Notes: generated by a model from the sequence alone, not told the origin. Shown: positions 10,920 through 19,821, counted from the first letter of the stretch. The stretch: 64,000 bases of DNA from Hemileia vastatrix (GCA_030280995.1 JASXTE010000011.1:26995317-27059316), one strand, 5' to 3'. Program-made: numbers and translations.

Positions 10920-11381
10920 CTCAATTTAGAACCTTAAAACCATAATAAAAAATCTAGAAAAATTACACATAATAGAGCTACTTCCCCTTTACATACCAAA
11001 CTAATTTTCGTAGTCTGCGCAGCTCTAATTACCCCGTGAAAATTCATCGAATTTAAGTAATTTCTGAAAACGTAAATATTTCTATAAAACTTTAAAATTC
11101 ATTTAAAAATATAAGAAAAATAGTAAAAATTCTGGGAAAATTTCCCAAGGTTCTTGAGTGACTCAACTTAATACTTATAAATTTTTCAGACCATAAAAAT
11201 AAGTTTTCTCCGTAAAATAAATTGTTTTCGTGTAGGCATTTGCTCGTGACCAATTTCTTCATATTTAAAACTCCAATAAATTAAATAAAACCCTTTTATA
11301 AAAAATAATAACGCCAATCTTGCACGCCGTAATAACTCCATTTACGTACTTAGGTGCCGTACTAAACTTTAGGCTACCACA

Positions 11382-11391
11382 TCCTCCCTCC
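11382..11391 (-). other. Polypurine tract of copy A
   Basis: The minus strand reads GGAGGGAGGA directly before the TGTGG start of the 3' LTR. It is identical at 23,719 (copy B) and 49,407 (copy C). Confidence 0.8.
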
Positions 11392-11504
11392 AATCGAGAA
11401 TGTCCCCATTCTTAAAACTTTGCATAAGTGGTTGAACACAATATTCATCTTTAACCTTCAACCACCATCTTCTTTAATCAACTATAAAATTCATCTTCAT
11501 CAAT

Positions 11505-12198
11505 ATGTCTTCCAAAGAACTTGTCGCTCCATGTGAACTCTGCGCTCGATACCAGGTACCTTGTTTAATGTCCAACCCTAATCTTCCTGGCAGAACAGCT
11601 TGCGACTTATGCCATGTGAAAAAAGTCAAATGCAACCGGCCAATAGTTCCTTCTAAAAAAAACGTATATTTAGGACCAGCAGCTCTCCCTGATCCCTCAA
11701 CTTCTAAAAAGTGATCCAAAATTCCTGTCTTCTTAAAACAAATAAGATCAAAAACAGCTTCAAAAGTTCAATCTTCATCAACGGATCCCGGCCTAATTTT
11801 GCCTTCACAAGATCCTAATCCTATAACGCCAGTACCCCCAACTAACTTTGCTGGGACTATGTTTCCTGGCTCTAAATGTAAGATGCTATTTATCTTACTA
11901 AAAAAAAACTTTTAATCAAAATTGACTAAACCTATGACTTAATAACATATTTGAACTTCTAGCTGTCGAAATAACCAACACTGATGATGTTGGTAGAGTG
12001 AAGACGGACTATATCAATCATTACCCAAATTTTCATCGCTATCTTTTTCTTGACTTTACTAATGAGTTGAAACGAAAAATGCTGGCCTATTTTCAAGAAA
12101 CTCCAGCTAATAACCATGAAGACCTCATGAAAAGAAGAATTTTAATGCAAAGCTTTGATAATGATGTTGAACAATTTCAAAGAAATTATCTTTTCTAA
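11505..12198 (+). CDS. Antisense zinc-cluster protein gene of copy A
   Basis: It runs opposite to gag-pol, between the 3' LTR and integrase, and starts 124 bp inside the LTR. Cysteines 10, 13, 20, 33, 36 and 43 give C-X2-C-X6-C-X12-C-X2-C-X6-C, the spacing of fungal Zn2Cys6 DNA-binding domains; the basic half (CDLCHVKKVKC) comes second, whereas in Gal4 it comes first. A TGA at 11,712-11,714 ends the first frame after 69 codons, but the frame stays open beyond it to a GTAAGA donor at 11,878. An intron to 11,962 joins in phase to a second exon ending in TAA at 12,198, about 200 codons in all. The C-terminal part is charged and helix-prone. It may regulate the element through the LTR array; this is untested. 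It may be made as a 69-residue peptide only. Confidence 0.65.
11878..11962 (+). other. Intron of the antisense gene, copy A
   Basis: Donor GTAAGA and acceptor CTTCTAG, 85 bp. Splicing keeps the frame from the post-TGA segment into the exon beginning SVEITNTDD. Matching introns lie at 24,215-24,299 and 49,909-49,990. Confidence 0.7.
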
Positions 12199-12780
12199 CA
12201 GTATAACTTGATAAAATTTTGTTTTTGCTTGGTCTTCTTAAACTTTCAACATAAATGATGTTTTCTTTCTTCTCTGGCTTGATATAACATAAAATAAAAT
12301 AAAATAAATCTTGTGATGATTCCACTACTGAGAGCAAGGTTTGAATCCCTTTAGACTCCCATATACCAGTCTTCCTTCTTGTCACAGCATTGAGAGAGTG
12401 GATCTTCCTATGAGCCAAATACTCCTGATTCCAACCTCATAGGGCCCCCCACTGAGCCGAATTCTATGATTCCAATCTCGCCATAAGGTCCTCCAAGCTT
12501 CACACCAAAAAAAATGGCCTAACTATGAGGCACTAAAAAATCATTCCCTAAAATCCAACTACCATCCTAACTTCTGATTCCTTCATCACAATTTTCAAAC
12601 TTTGCTATAAAGCAAACCCATAAAATACTTTTGCCAGGATTCCAATAATAATATTAACTTTAGACCATGTTAAAGCACAACAAATTTTACCTGATTAACC
12701 ATTATGCTTTCCTTAGCATCATCACCACCTAAAATTTTAGCCTCCTAAAGCTTATCAACACCCAATTCCAGAAATAATTG
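12199..12780. other. Non-coding part of copy A after the antisense gene
   Basis: No gene seen. A block at about 12,390-12,505, with CTGAGCCGAATTC and a CCATAAGGTCCTCCAA end, is also recognisable, twice, in element D near 1,965-2,135, so it is conserved across distant elements. Confidence 0.5.
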
Positions 12781-13640
12781 AATAACCAGTTTAGAGTCTT
12801 AGTGGACAGTGATAAATTAAAAGATTGAATTGAGTTATCCAAACAAGATTGACATTCCAGTTTAAAGTCTTGGTGGACCAAACATATAATCGATTACCAG
12901 TTTATTGTCTTGGTGGACCAAAGATCGTTTAGGTGCATAAATAACTTGATAAATTCCTAAGTAAGGCCTAGGCTTGACCAAAGATTGAATAAATTTGATA
13001 ATCCAGTTTAATGTCATAGTGGACCAAACATTTGATCGACAAGTAATCCAGCATAAGGCCATAGTGGTCCAATGAATGTTGAATTATCCTGCAGATATTA
13101 ATTTTCCAGTTTAAAGTCATAGTGGACTAAACAATGAATGAACTACCAGTTTAAAGTCATGGTGGACCAAACATTTAATCGATAAGAAATCCAGTTTAAG
13201 GTCATGGTGGACCCAACAGCTTGATAACAGTCCAGTTTAAGGTCTTGGTGGACCTCCGAAATTTGTATATAAAAAAAAACCTTAAAGAACGTCTTGAACA
13301 GTAGCCAGTTTAAAGTCTTGGAGGACTAACAGCTCCAAAATTCGTATAAAAACCTTAAGGAAAGTCTTGAACAGTAGCCAGTTTAAAGTCTTGGAGGACT
13401 AACAGATGTCAAGATAAAGAAAATTATCCTTAATGAAAGTCTTGAAAAATAGCCAGTTTAAAGTCTTGGAGGACTAACAGCTCCGAAATTCGTATAAAAC
13501 CCTTAAGGAAAGTCTTGAACAGTAGCCAGTTTGAAGTCTTGGAGGACTAACAGATCCAAAATACATATATAAAAAAAAACCTTAAAGATCGTCTTGAACA
13601 GTAGCCAGTTTAAAGTCTTGGAGGACTAACAGATGTCTTG
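12781..13640. repeat. Array of CAGTTTAAAGTCTTGGTGGAC hairpin motifs, copy A
   Basis: About fifteen copies of a motif of roughly 22 bp, CCAGTTTA followed by AGTC-6 nt-GACT or GTC-6 nt-GAC, are spaced 40-85 bp apart. The last five lie in longer 70-75 bp tandem units ending in GGAGGACTAACAG. Each motif can form a short hairpin. Confidence 0.8.
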
Positions 13641-13768
13641 AAGTAAAATCCCATAGATATTGAGTTCCCCTAGACCCTGTTTCCTGTCTAAACTATATGA
13701 ATAAACTAAAAAGAATAGTGACTGAAAAATAAAACTAAGAAATATAATAATAATTTTGATTTAATTAA

Positions 13769-13946
13769 TTAATATTTTTTTTTATTTTTTTGTTTTTTTA
13801 TTTTATTTTATTTATTATTTTTTTATTTATTTATTTTTTATTATTTATATATTTTTTTTTTTTTTATTTATTTATTTTTTTTTTATTTTTTTTTTTTTTT
13901 AATTTAATTTTTTTTTTTTTTTTTTTTAATTTTATTTTAATAAAAG
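13769..13946. repeat. T-rich low-complexity tract, copy A
   Basis: About 180 bp, almost all T with A every few bases. Long frames across it encode only Phe, Leu, Ile and Tyr and are not genes. The counterpart in copy B differs in length by about one base; copy C has a different version at 52,565-52,716. Confidence 0.85.
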
Positions 13947-14063
13947 ATTTTAGAAAAGATAGGTTTGAAATAAAAGTTAAAATTTAATTTTAAAGAAAGA
14001 TAAATGAACGTGAAAAGAAAGATAAAAAAAGGTAAAAAGAATTATCAAAATTTAAAATTTAAA

Positions 14064-14580
14064 AGATGCCCCCCGGCCATTTGATGAGCCGTACCCTCGA
14101 CATCATACCCACATCCAAGTGCAACTTGATGTGGTTACACAATTTTGAGAAATTGAAAAGAAAAGAAAATAAATGAAAGTTTTTAGAAGATAATTTTTAT
14201 AATGATGATCACTGGGTGGGCTCCCTCCAATTTATAAAAATGATTAGAGACCACCAGTGAGCATCACCTTTACATTAATTCATAATATATATTAAAGAAA
14301 AGAAATCACAATCTAACATAAAAAATCAAAAACAAAAAAAATAAAAAAAAATAAAAAAATAAAAAAAATCTTGAATCCGGCGTTGAGAGCGGTGTCTCTT
14401 GATTCGTTCCAGTTTATAGTCTTAGTGGACTTCCTAAAATTAAAAGACAAAGCCAGGATTCAACTAGAAACAGGGAAAAATTTTGGAAACAAACATTATG
14501 GGGTAATTGTGTATAGAGCAGCCAGCCCATCAATTACCCCCACACTTGCCAATATTAAATTAAGAAGGTTCCCCGGTGAA
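14064..14580. ncRNA. Cluster of conserved stem-loops, copy A
   Basis: Three structures are visible: CGGC/GCCG at 14,073-14,091 with CCACATC/GATGTGG at 14,109-14,134; a long stem at 14,203-14,266 pairing TGATGATCACTGG with CCAGTGAGCATCA; and GGGGTAATTG (14,500-14,509) with CAATTACCCC (14,531-14,540). All recur in copies B and C and, with paired base changes, in element D. They would lie in the 3' untranslated part of pol RNA or of the antisense RNA. No known RNA family is recognised. Confidence 0.55.
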
Positions 14581-14739
14581 CACTTCTTCCAATAAATTTT
14601 AAAAAAATTTCCAACACTATCTTCACCCATATTTTTAAGAATTTTAAGTTTTCGAAAATTTCAAAGAAGGTCTTCTTGCATTTCGTTAAGTTTCATCATA
14701 GTTTCGTCGCCCATATGCAGTGTAACGACAGTAAATTAT

Positions 14740-14970
14740 TTGATAAAAAAAAAAGATGATAGTTTATCCTCGTTGCGGAGGTATCCATAAAATTTCGTAG
14801 ATATCATAGTTTATCCTCGTTGCGGAGGTATAAAATTTGATAAATGTCATTAAAATTGTAGTTTATCCTCATTCCGGAGTTCGTCCATATAATTTCATAA
14901 ATGTCATAGTTTATCCTCATTGCGGAGGAATCCGTAAAGTTTCATTGATATCATAGTTTATCCTCATTGC
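14740..14970 (-). repeat. Ladder of TTTATCCTC-ATTGCG-GAGG motifs at the pol 3' end
   Basis: Five spaced copies of AGTTTATCCTC followed by a 6-nt loop and GAGG (one with the second half altered). The last supplies the pol stop codon: the integrase frame ends FLRNEDKL-stop inside it. Same motif family as in the pol N-terminal repeats. Confidence 0.75.
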
Positions 14971-15799
14971 GGAGGAAGACTTCGGCACTCCTGGTGCCTC
15001 TAGGATAGAACCGTTTCACTTGATCGGCCGCTACCCTCTTCTTCAATACTACTCCATCCAACTCTTCTAGCACATATGAACCGCCGGAAACTTGCTCCTT
15101 GATTTTATACGGTCCATTCCACCTATCTGCAAACATCTTTCCCCACTGACTTTCCAAACTCCTATTATACACCAGGACCATATCACCTGGGTTCAAAGGT
15201 TTCCTTAATCGATGTGCCAACCGCTCATCCCAATATCTGACTGATTGATTTCGGATCTTCATCATCCGCGAATATGCCTTTTCTAAATATTCTTCTTTCT
15301 TTTCTAGCTGCATCATTCTTGCACACAATAATTCTTCAGTAGTTTTGACCGTGTCCCAGTCAACTCCAAGATATGATTCAGCTTCTAAATCAACCGGTAA
15401 AACTGCTTTCTGTCCAAAAACAAGTTCATAAGGTGAAAATCCGGTCGTCCTTTTGGCAGTGATTCGATCAGCAAATAAAACTAAAGGTAAATAGTGCCTC
15501 CACTTTTCGGCACTTGTCCCACACATTTTAACTAAAGCATCCTTAATAACTTGATGCCCTCTTTCAACCATGCCTTCAGCTTCAGGATAATATGGGGTTG
15601 CTACCCTAACCTTTGATCCAACTTTCAATACGGCCTCTTTAAACTCTGTCCCAAATTCAGAACCTCCATCTACCGTCACCAACTTCATCACCCCATACCT
15701 ATATACCCAATTATTCAAAAAAAATTCTGCCACATTTTTGGCAGTTAAATTAATAAGAGGCGCTGCCTCTACCCAACCAGATAAATCATCTCTGGCCAC
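14951..15799 (-). CDS. Integrase C-terminal part of pol, copy A
   Basis: This is the catalytic and C-terminal part of a Ty3/gypsy integrase. It shows ARDDLSGW, the VTVDGGSEFG block with the second catalytic Asp, YYPEAEGMVERGHQ with the catalytic Glu, and a C-terminal GDMVLVYN..WNGPYKI region like the GPY/F module. The first catalytic Asp and the zinc-binding domain lie upstream, in or near the frame at 15,901-19,821. A one-base loss near 15,950 puts the two parts out of frame, so this is pol interrupted by a frameshift, not a separate gene. The start given is only the first Met. Confidence 0.85.
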   Translation of the reverse strand: MARDDLSGWVEAAPLINLTAKNVAEFFLNNWVYRYGVMKLVTVDGGSEFGTEFKEAVLKVGSKVRVATPYYPEAEGMVERGHQVIKDALVKMCGTSAEKWRHYLPLVLFADRITAKRTTGFSPYELVFGQKAVLPVDLEAESYLGVDWDTVKTTEELLCARMMQLEKKEEYLEKAYSRMMKIRNQSVRYWDERLAHRLRKPLNPGDMVLVYNRSLESQWGKMFADRWNGPYKIKEQVSGGSYVLEELDGVVLKKRVAADQVKRFYPRGTRSAEVFLRNEDKL

Positions 15800-15900
15800 A
15801 ATTAAATATTTATACCGTCCCTCTTTTATATGAACGGCATCTAAACTAACTCTTCCAAAGAGCGTATATTCACCGGTCGCGCGTCCAGGTTCTTTTGGCC

Positions 15901-18900
15901 TTAAATAACTTTGTCTTTGACATTCTTCGCATGACTGAACCCATGTTTAACAGCCATCTTCATGCCAGGCCACCAAAATCGATCAGAAATTCTTCTAAAC
16001 GTTTCTCCAACGCCTCTATGCCCGAGATCTTCATGCAGTGATTTCAAAACTAATTCTTGCCCCTTCTCTTGAGTTATAACTACTTGAGGATTTGGATACC
16101 TCCTCCTCATTAAACGTCGACCAGATAGGTAAAACGTAGATGACTTCCTCTTGATAGCCACCCATTCATCGTCTTCACAATCTTCTGGCCTCTCTAAAGT
16201 CAACAAATATTTGACTAACAAAAAATAAAAACCAGTCTGACCCCAGACTTCATCTTGAAAATCAATTAATTTAACATCAATAGGGACTTCTCTATCACCA
16301 ATATCACCTGCACATGAATGAGCCAATAATCGTTGACCCCTAAATAAATCTTTAATCGAGCTATGTCGATGTTTTTCTTCTGAACCTTTGGATCCTTCGA
16401 AAACCGCATTTGAAAATACCTCTTTCTCTTTATCCACCCTTTTATTTAAATTCTCTAATTCTCCAACATATACACCATTCCTTAATTTACTACTATCCCA
16501 CACTACCAATCCATTTTCCTCTACATACACCACATCTTCTTCTACCTCCTCTCTGCCGAATTTATCTACACCTTTTTCAACACCTTTTTTAACATAAAAA
16601 CTATTTTCCAGTTTATCCTCTTGGTGGAGGTCATCATCATCATAATCTAAACACAATAGTCCTGCCAGTTTAACCTCATGGGGGAGGTATGGAAAGTCTT
16701 CAGCTCCTTTAGTGCTGGCTTTGATAATAGGTATATCTTCATCGAACTCTTCTGAGTCTGAATCTTCTTCAGTGGGTGGTATCCTTGATAAACCATCTGG
16801 CATAGTAAAAGTTTTTCCAGGCTTATGAACCAAATCAAACGAAAAATGTTGAATAAAAGCTACCCATCTCGTCATGGGTGCGTTCGGTAAACTTGGGGAA
16901 TTAATCATCTGGATTAATGATTTAGCATCCACTTGCAACTCAAAATGTTGCCCCCACAAAATATGCTGAAGTTTCTTCAGTATTTTTGCCACACCACATA
17001 ATTCCAATTTTGGTTGTGAATATCTTGATTCGACCTCAGTAAATACTACAGATTCATACCTAACTGGCCTGATGTAACCAGCTTTATCCATCTGAGACAA
17101 AACCGCCCCAGCTGCAACCTGACTTGAATCGACTGCTAAATAAATTCTGCCAGCTTCTTTTCCATAATCCAACTTGTGCAGGACTAAATCCTTCCCCACA
17201 ACCTCCTTCAACTTCACAAACGCCTTCTCACACTCTTCATCCCACTCCCAGTCTGCATCCTTTCTCGTTAACCGTCTCAATGGAGCTGCCAATGAAGAAA
17301 AGTCCTTGATAAACATTCTAACATATACGCAAACGCCTAAAAACCCTCTAACTTCGGTCGTATTCTTGGGTCTTGGCCAGGACTGAATTTTGTTAACTTT
17401 CATCTTGGACATAATCCTACCCTCTCTACATACCACATGGCCTAATATTTCTAAGGCTGGCACACAACATGAAAATTTTGAACCTGAAATAGTTAAACCA
17501 GCCTCTTCAATTCGAAACAAGATTCTTTCTAAAGTAATTGCAAACTCCCAAATGAATTTGCGTATCCCGGGATTCTCTTCCAACACCTGGTTATCATAGT
17601 CGGTTGTTGGTCCCTTAATTCCTCCATCATCTATAAAGATTCCAGCGTATTGTGGAATTTCATCTTGAAGGATCCAAGCCATCTGAGCTTGATAAACTGC
17701 AACCGAATTTGTTGCTCCTTGAGGTAATCTTGTTAACTGTAAACGTCCAAGTGGTGTATCGAATGTAGTGAGAGGCCTTGAGTCCGGATGTAACTCTCTC
17801 TCATTGTATCCACCCATAATATCTCCCATACCATAACACACTCTCCCTGCAAACGCTTCAACAAACTCCTCAGCACTAGGCCGTATCCCAGCATCCTTTA
17901 TTGTAACCCTATTTAATTCCCTAAGATCATGAACAACTCTAAGCTTGCCATTCGGTTTCTTGATACAAAATACCGGACTAGAATAACTTGACGTTGATTG
18001 CTCATACAGTCCAGTGCGTATCCGTTCTCTGACAACTTCGATATAAGCTTCTTTCAATGCAGCTGGAATAGGAATCGGTTTCTGCTGCCACGGTTCATGA
18101 CATACCACAGGAATCTTGTAAGGCTCCCCATAGGAATGCTTCAACACACCCCTCTCCTCTTCTACAAAAGCAATGGCCTTCTCTCGCTTGACCATCACAT
18201 CCAACAACAACTTCTTCTCTTCTCCAGACAACCAACCATCAGGTTCAAAATTAACAACACCCAGTCTCTCAAAAGTGATTCTTGACGTCTCAGAAAATTC
18301 AGGCGGATTCTTTACCAAGGGACTTTCATAAGGATCTCTTGATAAACTTGGTCTTCTCAAGGGTGGATTTAATTTGGCAGGTAGCAGTTCATTAATAGGT
18401 CGAACTTTATTTGCTACTTTCTTATATTTGGCTGCCTCCACATCTAAATAAACTTGAGGTAAAACATTTACTTTTGTATCGCCATTAAAAATTTCATCAA
18501 ATGAATCTTCTTCATTGTCAGAATCGGAATAAGAAAAATTAGAAAAATATTTTATTTCATTTTTAAATTTTACCCTTTTCTCCTTTCCCTCGTCTAATTT
18601 ATAAACAGATTTTCCAACACCTTTTCTTCCCTTATCCAACAGTAAATTGCCCGTAAAGAAAGTTGGCAGTTTACCCTCTTGCTGGAGGACCGGAATTGAA
18701 TTTTCACAAAAATTATTTTTTTGGGTTTTAATTATACTGAGATTTTTTATCGAGTTTTGATGTAATTTTTGCAGTTCACCCTCTTGCTGGAGGTCCCTAA
18801 TAGAAGGAGATAATTGCAGTTTAACCTCTTGCTGGAGGTCTGGAAACGAATTTTCACAAAAATTATTTTTTTGTGTTTTACTTATACTGAGATTTTTAAT

Positions 18901-19821
18901 CGAGTTTTGATGTAATTTTTGCAGTTTACCCTCTTGCTGGAGGTCCGTAATAGAAGGAGATAATTGCAGTTTAACCTCTTGCTGGAGGACCGGAATTGAA
19001 TTTTCACAAAAATTATTTTTTTGGGTTTTAATTATACTGAGATTTTTTATCGAGTTTTGATGTAATTTTCGCAGTTTACCCTCTTGCTGGAGGTCCAAAA
19101 TAGAAGGAGATAATTGCAGTTTAACCTCTTGCTGGAGGTCCCGAATAACATTTTCACATAAGTTATTTTTTTGTGTTTTACTTATACTGAGATTTTTAAT
19201 CGAGTTTTGATGTAATTTTTGCAGTTTACCCTCTTGCTGGAGGTCCGTAATAGAAGGAGATAATTGCAGTTTAACCTCTTGCTGGAGGTCCGGAAACGAA
19301 TTTTCACAAAAATTATTTTTTTGTGTTTTAATTATACTAAGATTTTTAATTGGATTTTGATAAGATTTTCGCAGTTTACCCTCTTGCTGGAGGTCCAAAA
19401 TAGAAGGAGATAATTGCAGTTTAACCTCTTGCTGGAGGTCCCGAATAACATTTTCACATAAGTTATTTTTTTGTGTTTTACTTATACTGAGATTTTTAAT
19501 CGAGTTTTGATGTAATTTTTGCAGTTTACCCTCTTGCTGGAGGTCCATAAACATACCCTTCCAATTTTTATCCAACCTAATTTGGCCCATTTTGCCCTTT
19601 TCACCGTTTTTAAATTTAATAGAAAAACAGGGTAAACCCAATAAACATATAGAAAAGTCCATAACATATTTGCACTCCAAAGTAATATTAACAGAAAATA
19701 ATTGAGAATCCACTTGAATTATCTCCAAGTGAGCTGACCTATTGCAATCCGGGATCTCATCCTGAGGAGAGATTACAACATTTGAGCGATCAGCCCCTGC
19801 TACCCCAAAAAATGAGGGCAT
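15901..19821 (-). CDS. Pol polyprotein (repeat region, RT, RNase H, integrase start), copy A
   Basis: Residues ~90-395 are twelve LQQE(G/V)KL units in a 50-residue alternating repeat; each is the translation of a CAGTTTA-type hairpin motif. RT follows at ~600-740: fingers SPVFCIKKPNGKLRVVHDL, motif A GDIMGGY, motif B LPQGATNS, and catalytic FIDD at ~729 in place of the usual YxDD. RNase H is at ~890-1010 (AVDSS, KLELCG, VDAKS, MPDGLSR). An HEDLGHRG..FWWPG integrase start ends in a frameshift near 15,950. Pol overlaps the protease frame by 22 bp and lies -1 to it, with a TTTTTTG slip site. Two more motif copies are translated between RNase H and integrase. Confidence 0.9.
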   Translation of the reverse strand: MPSFFGVAGADRSNVVISPQDEIPDCNRSAHLEIIQVDSQLFSVNITLECKYVMDFSICLLGLPCFSIKFKNGEKGKMGQIRLDKNWKGMFMDLQQEGKLQKLHQNSIKNLSISKTQKNNLCENVIRDLQQEVKLQLSPSILDLQQEGKLRKSYQNPIKNLSIIKTQKNNFCENSFPDLQQEVKLQLSPSITDLQQEGKLQKLHQNSIKNLSISKTQKNNLCENVIRDLQQEVKLQLSPSILDLQQEGKLRKLHQNSIKNLSIIKTQKNNFCENSIPVLQQEVKLQLSPSITDLQQEGKLQKLHQNSIKNLSISKTQKNNFCENSFPDLQQEVKLQLSPSIRDLQQEGELQKLHQNSIKNLSIIKTQKNNFCENSIPVLQQEGKLPTFFTGNLLLDKGRKGVGKSVYKLDEGKEKRVKFKNEIKYFSNFSYSDSDNEEDSFDEIFNGDTKVNVLPQVYLDVEAAKYKKVANKVRPINELLPAKLNPPLRRPSLSRDPYESPLVKNPPEFSETSRITFERLGVVNFEPDGWLSGEEKKLLLDVMVKREKAIAFVEEERGVLKHSYGEPYKIPVVCHEPWQQKPIPIPAALKEAYIEVVRERIRTGLYEQSTSSYSSPVFCIKKPNGKLRVVHDLRELNRVTIKDAGIRPSAEEFVEAFAGRVCYGMGDIMGGYNERELHPDSRPLTTFDTPLGRLQLTRLPQGATNSVAVYQAQMAWILQDEIPQYAGIFIDDGGIKGPTTDYDNQVLEENPGIRKFIWEFAITLERILFRIEEAGLTISGSKFSCCVPALEILGHVVCREGRIMSKMKVNKIQSWPRPKNTTEVRGFLGVCVYVRMFIKDFSSLAAPLRRLTRKDADWEWDEECEKAFVKLKEVVGKDLVLHKLDYGKEAGRIYLAVDSSQVAAGAVLSQMDKAGYIRPVRYESVVFTEVESRYSQPKLELCGVAKILKKLQHILWGQHFELQVDAKSLIQMINSPSLPNAPMTRWVAFIQHFSFDLVHKPGKTFTMPDGLSRIPPTEEDSDSEEFDEDIPIIKASTKGAEDFPYLPHEVKLAGLLCLDYDDDDLHQEDKLENSFYVKKGVEKGVDKFGREEVEEDVVYVEENGLVVWDSSKLRNGVYVGELENLNKRVDKEKEVFSNAVFEGSKGSEEKHRHSSIKDLFRGQRLLAHSCAGDIGDREVPIDVKLIDFQDEVWGQTGFYFLLVKYLLTLERPEDCEDDEWVAIKRKSSTFYLSGRRLMRRRYPNPQVVITQEKGQELVLKSLHEDLGHRGVGETFRRISDRFWWPGMKMAVKHGFSHAKNVKDKVI
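18661..19545 (-). repeat. 150-bp tandem repeats with 12 hairpin motifs inside pol, copy A
   Basis: Twelve copies of GCAGTTTA(C/A)CCTCTTGCTGGAGG alternate at 45 and 105 bp, making a 150-bp higher-order unit that keeps frame. CCTC and GAGG can pair around a 6-nt loop. Copy C has only three motifs here (57,332-57,510), so the array has expanded or contracted by whole units. Confidence 0.9.

Larger units (their letters stand above)
10248..11381 (-). repeat. Family 1 LTR-1 (3' LTR of copy A), 1,134 bp
   Basis: The plus strand starts TATGGTAAGG and ends GGCTACCACA; in element orientation it reads TGTGG to CCATA. It adjoins a polypurine tract at 11,382. It carries an 11-bp-period CCG/CGG array at 10,841-10,919, a CACGTG at 10,798-10,803 and a TATA-like stretch at 10,649-10,659. 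It differs from LTR-2 near its left end (10,273, 10,274, 10,286) but matches LTR-2 in the array. Confidence 0.95.

Noticed and set aside
11712..11760. A short intron that would remove the in-frame TGA of the antisense gene
   Set aside because: Copy A offers GTGATC..AATAAG, but copy C has ATGATC at the donor, so the site is not conserved and the intron would be only about 40 bp.
12781..13640. Regularly spaced repeats resembling a CRISPR array
   Set aside because: The spacing is irregular (40-85 bp), the repeats vary, spacers are partly repeated, and the context is a eukaryotic retrotransposon. They are hairpin motifs that also occur inside pol.
13790..13987. Plus-strand frame of 65 codons in the T-rich tract
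   Set aside because: It encodes only Phe, Leu, Ile and Tyr runs from a low-complexity tract and is not maintained in copies B and C.
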